This document shows positions 60,201 through 64,000 of a stretch of 64,000 nucleotides of DNA, piece after piece. The stretch is from NCBI RefSeq assembly GCF_019112545.1, contig NW_025064892.1:372001-436000 (forward strand), in the 5' to 3' direction. Source of the DNA: Guyanagaster necrorhizus (lineage: Eukaryota; Basidiomycota; Agaricomycetes; Agaricales; Physalacriaceae). Below the pieces are notes generated by a model. That model searched no databases. It saw only the letters and a program-made list of their open reading frames with translations, and was not told where the DNA came from. The position numbers and the translations under genes are program-made. Every line of letters begins with the position of its first letter. Position 1 is the first letter of the stretch.

Positions 60201-61582
60201 TGGTGTTGTCGAACGGCATCTTAAGGGAAGGAGACAAGATCGTGGTTTGTGGATTGAACGGGCCTATAGTTACACAAGTGCGAGCCCTGTTGACTCCTCA
60301 ACCTTTGAGAGAACTTCGGATCAAGGTCAGCGTTCTTTTTCTGTTGCGATTTGACAGAAAACTGACTCAATCGATTACAGTCTGCCTATGTGCATCACAA
60401 AGAAGTCAAGGCGGCCTTGGGAGTAAAGATCACCGCGCCAGATTTGGAGAAGGCCATCGCTGGTTCTCGACTGCTTGTGTGTGGGCCAGACGACGATGAA
60501 GATGACCTTCGAGACGAGGTCATGTCTGATTTGACATCATTGTTGAACAGCATAGACAAGTCCGGTCGTGGCGTCTGCGTTCAATCATCGACACTTGGTT
60601 CATTGGAAGCCCTTTTAGATTTCCTCAAGGTCAGCAAGATCCCGGTGTCTGGAATTAACATCGGACCTGTCCACAAGAAAGACATCATGCGGGCAGCCAC
60701 AATGTTGGAGAGAGCTCGGGAGCTCGCATGTATCCTCTGTTTTGATGTCCCGGTCGACAAAGATGCTGAGCGAATGGCGGAAGAGATGGGTATTCGCCTT
60801 TTCAAAGGTGACAAATTCTCATTCTCATCCCTGACTCCCGTGAAACTCATCGCGCATTGTAGCCGATATCATATACCACCTGTTCGACAAATTTACGGCG
60901 TACAATGCCGAAATTCTGGAGGCCAAACGACGGGATGCTGCGCCTCAGGCTGTTTGGCCCTGTAGACTCAAAATTATTGCGGCGTTTTGTAAACGAGACC
61001 CCATTATTTTGGGAGTTGATATTCTAGATGGCACCCTCCGGGTAGGAACACCGCTGGCTGTGGTTAAAATCGATCCCGCAACGGGTAAGAAGGAGATAAT
61101 TGATCTGGGCAAAATGTGAGTTACCCTTGTTGCGTATGCCTCGGAACAGTATTAACTCCTTCATGCAGAACGTCGCTGGAAATAAATCACAAGTCACAAG
61201 AGGTACGTGTTATTTCAATGGTTGGGGACGTCGGTTCTGATCTGTCAAATAGATTGTCAAGAAATCCCAAGCAGGCGGAGGGGTCGCAGTGAAGATTGAG
61301 CACGCGGTGTACCAGTCGGCAAAGATGTTTGGCCGACATTTCGATGAGAAGGATGAACTGCTCAGTCATATCTCTCGGCAGAGTATTGACGTACTCAAGG
61401 TAATGAATCCCAGTTAGTACTAGGATGATCTGGATTGAAGTTCCTCGCTAGTCCTCCTTCAAGGCCGATGTTTCGAACGAGGAATGGCTGCTCATCAAGG
61501 CACTAAAACCTGTGAGTTTTTTCTCCCCTCTTTTAGCAGCCTTCAAGCTGAGTCTCGCATGTAGCGCTTCAACATTCAGTAG
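57234..61582 (+). CDS. FUN12: Translation initiation factor eIF5B
   Basis: GTPase that joins the 60S subunit to the 48S complex, relative of bacterial IF2. About 15 exons, roughly 1,190 residues. The first half is charged and disordered ([20 protein letters not shown]; a long Glu/Lys/Arg helix near 58300-58560; SDSDSDSD acidic repeats near 59150). The G domain follows: [20 protein letters not shown] (G1), [17 protein letters not shown] (G2), [19 protein letters not shown] (G3), [13 protein letters not shown] (G4), [14 protein letters not shown] (G5). Domains II-IV include [40 protein letters not shown] and [20 protein letters not shown]. An intron after LFKG joins to [14 protein letters not shown]. 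It ends LKPRFNIQ. Basic in family terms and complete. Confidence 0.95.
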
Positions 61583-61743
61583 ATAGGTACGAGACCGTAT
61601 GGCGCAAGTGTGACGGGATAGCGGATCCGGCACCATGACCAGGGAGTTTGACTAAGCCGCTGTAAATACTTGCAATTTTAACCTTTGATCCGGTCACATC
61701 CGTTGCTCCTACTTCCCATCTCCACCGGAGAGAGATATTGAGT

Positions 61744-64000
61744 ATGTCGACGCATTCCAAGGCATCTATTGAGGATACGCCTCTGGCTGAAGTGCCAGTC
61801 GATCAGGACCAGCTGCAATTGGTGAAGATGCAGGGATAGAACTTCGGAGGAAGCCCTACAATTGATGGGTCGCTATCTTGGTAACGTTCAATTTCTAGTG
61901 GGTATACTGGAATGGCTGCGGGTATCCTCATTGGACACTGTGCGTCCTCGTCTGCTTTGGTTGCTGTCTCGACAAAGGACAAATTTCACTGCGGAGGAGG
62001 GGCCCATAATTCCTTTGAGGGTTGAGATAATACCGCTTGAACCTGATCAGCGCTCAGACCTGCGTAGGGAAGCCCCCAGTGTTTTAACCCATTTCTTTCG
62101 CTCCGGGAGGGGCTCTGCGCAGATGTACTGATATTCTTTTCTGCAGCAAAACCTGGGCTACAAACAGGTAGATTGGTTCTGTGTCGTGCTGATAACCCCC
62201 TCACTTTGTCTTTTCTTAGCAACTCCATCGAAGCTGGAATCTCATCGAAAGCTTCGCCGCGAGTTTTTGTGCATTGAACTTTATCGGCGGAGTCAGGTTA
62301 GTCCCTATCTCGTTGATGAATAAGTCGTCCTTTCTAATTCTGCCTCAAAAGGTCAGGTCTTTTCCTGGGGCTTCTCGCCGGCGGTCCTGCCGCAGTATGG
62401 TAGGCAGGTCGCCGTCTCCTTCTCCCTGGTTGTCCAATGGCGTTTATAGGTCTTCGTATGTTATTACAATCGTCTTCATGCTTATCACGGCGGCGGTCCT
62501 GGCTGAGATCTGTTCTGCATTGCCCCTCAGTGGATCCATCTACATTTGGGCTGCAGAAAGTGCCGGGCCGAAGTATGCCAGGTTTTTCGGGTTCATCGTC
62601 GCCTGGTGGGCGTGCACGGCTTGGATGACCTTTGCTGCTGGGAATTGTCAGGTAGGTTGGGTCGTATAGCTCTTTTTTGTTTGTATATTCACCATACTGA
62701 TAGACCACGGCGAACTACATTGTGTCCCAACTGCAAGTCTGGGAAGTTGATTTCCCGGGTGGTGCTTCCAACGATAATGTCAAATGGCGCACGTTCATCT
62801 GGGCGTTATCTGAGGCGATGTTGCTTTTGGCCATAGCTATCAACTACCTCCCGCCAAAACTCTATTCGGCGGTGTTTCGATTCTCCACGGCTCTGATGAT
62901 GGTGGATTTCCTCCTTTGCGTCATTTGGCTTCCCATCGGTGTTTCCAAAACGTATGGCTTCAGGGATGCAAAAGAAGTGTTTACTATGACCTGTAAGCAC
63001 TCCGCATCGAGTTGACAAATATGTTTACTGACTGTGAAAACAGATAATGGGACTGGAGCACCTGCTGGGTGGAATTGGATTTTGTCCTTGTAGGGGCATT
63101 CTTCCTTCACGTGAATCTATCGCTTACCAGTATGATGTAGCCTTTTCACTGCGGGAACCTTGACAGGATTCGATGCTTCTGGACACATTGCAGAGGAAAC
63201 CAGGAACGCGAGTGTCGTGGCAGCCAAAGGCATTTTAACGAGCGCAGCGGCTACCAGTTTCTTTGGATTCGCAACCACCATCTTGTTCCTATTCTGCACA
63301 CCTGACTTGGACACACTGTTCGCCCTGAATGCACCACAGCCGTTCGTCCAGATATATGCTTTGGCCCTCGGTAAAGGTCCCAGTATTTTTATGACCATAA
63401 TTGCGGTACTTGGTTTGATTCTGGTTCGTGTTTACGCTGCATAAATAAAAGCACCATCTCATCTACATCCAGAACACCAGTGTAGCCATTGTGGCGGCGT
63501 CCAGACTCGTGTTTGCGGTCGCGCGAGACGGCGTTCTTCCCTTGTCGGGATGGATTGGAAAGGTGGATGATCAAGGGCAGCCAAAGAATGCCGTTACTGT
63601 GATGTTCATTTTTGGGGCTGCCATTCTGTGCACGATTCTCCCTAGTCAAGTCGCATTCACGTCGTTGGTGTCTGCGGGTGGCGTACCTACCATTGCTGCC
63701 TACGGGTTAATCGCACTCTTGCGGTTCACTATGACTCCGAACCATTTCCGATCGTCGCACTTCCTCTTGGGAAGGTTTGCGATGCCCTTTTATGCGGCGG
63801 CGGCCCTGTTTAATGGGTTAATTTTTGCGGTATGTACTTGGGTTTTGTCGAATGGAAGATTCGCTGACGTTCGAATAGGTCATGATCTCACCTTTCTACT
63901 TCCCGACTACTGCTGGGACTTTCAATTTCGTGAGTAAGGCTTATATGAATTTAAAGTTCGTTCTGACGTGACCGCAAAGGCTTGTGTAATCTTTGGTGCC
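61744..64000 (+). CDS. Amino acid/GABA-type permease (APC superfamily), 3' truncated by window
   Basis: Membrane transporter of the fungal GABA/choline/amino-acid permease group. Exon 1 (61744-61821) gives MSTHSKASIEDTPLAEVPVD; after a 325-nt intron comes QNLGYKQ, then QLHRSWNLIESFAASFCALN, FIGGVR, GLFLGLLAGGPAAVW, YVITIVFMLITAAVLAEICS, ALPLSGSIYIWAAESAGPKY, FTAGTLTGFDASGHIAEETR (conserved inter-helix block), GILTSAAATSFFGFATTILF, SRLVFAVARDGVLPLSGWIG and FTSLVSAGGVPTIAAYGLIA. At least ten hydrophobic helices are readable. The family's GxDAxxHxxEE motif is present. The gene continues past the right edge (exon ACVIFGA). Substrate not shown. Confidence 0.87.

Noticed and set aside
61820..62130. 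Reading the permease as a pseudogene because of stops after exon 1
   Set aside because: A GTGAAG..CTGCAG intron removes the stops and joins exon 1 in frame to QNLGYKQ; the rest of the protein is intact.
63085..63135. Stops after WNWILS in the permease
   Set aside because: They lie in a normal GTAGGG..ATGTAG intron; joining gives SFLFTAGTLTGFDASGH, the expected family block.
1..64000. CRISPR arrays, bacterial operons, complete transposons
   Set aside because: No regularly spaced direct repeats, no intact reverse transcriptase or transposase reading frame, and no long terminal repeats were seen.

Overview
This is a eukaryotic nuclear window, almost certainly from a basidiomycete fungus and probably an agaricomycete. 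The evidence is protein-coding genes broken by many short introns (mostly about 50-60 bp, GT..AG), tight spacing on both strands, CT-rich leaders ahead of start codons, Agaricomycete-style families (a cytochrome b5-acyl-CoA dehydrogenase fusion, cyclopropane-fatty-acid-synthase-like enzymes, MYND and P-loop relics) and core fungal genes (AP-3 mu, Atf1-type bZIP, kinesin-3, eIF5B). I see no CRISPR array, operon, bacterial insertion or clearly intact transposon. Exon ends were read by eye from splice consensus and protein continuity.

Layout. 0-7 kb: glucosidase II beta (-), ribosomal eS25 (+), FGGY sugar kinase (+), ribosomal uL2 (-). 7-11 kb: a decayed MYND-finger gene (+), an unresolved stretch, and a small SH3 protein (-). 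11-14.7 kb: a glutamine-rich protein with an SS18/SSXT-like helix (-). 14.7-18.5 kb: gene-poor. 18.5-22.6 kb: AP-3 mu (-), an Atf1-type bZIP factor (+) and two oppositely oriented tRNA-Ala(AGC) sequences, one degenerate. 23-27.7 kb: b5-acyl-CoA dehydrogenase (-), TAF11 (+), isochorismatase-like hydrolase (-). 27.7-30.4 kb: decayed coding-like sequence. 30.4-33 kb: Nop9 (-). 33.4-35.6 kb: a decayed P-loop NTPase-like gene (+). 37-38.7 kb: CFA synthase copy 1 (-). 39.8-44.5 kb: Hem25-type carrier (-), Spt4 (+), class 3 lipase (-). 45.7-51.6 kb: kinesin-3 (+). 53-54.6 kb: CFA synthase copy 2 (-), interrupted by a 995-base run of N. 56.2-61.6 kb: Arl2 (-) and eIF5B (+), divergent. 61.7-64 kb: the 5' part of an amino acid/GABA-type permease (+), cut by the window edge.

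Most genes are housekeeping and share no pathway. Thematic overlaps are ribosome production and translation (eS25, uL2, Nop9, eIF5B), transcription (TAF11, Spt4, SS18-like, Atf1), vesicle and microtubule traffic (AP-3 mu, kinesin-3, Arl2), and lipid metabolism (two CFA synthases, lipase, acyl-CoA dehydrogenase). The most informative oddities are: the duplicated CFA synthase, where the gap in copy 2 is flanked on both sides by exactly 95 bases identical to copy 1; the kinesin P-loop, spread over five exons including three of 12, 19 and 11 nt; a probable GC-AG intron in ARL2; two in-frame acceptors 6 nt apart at the eIF5B G4 motif; and several decayed genes whose disabling changes can be seen directly.
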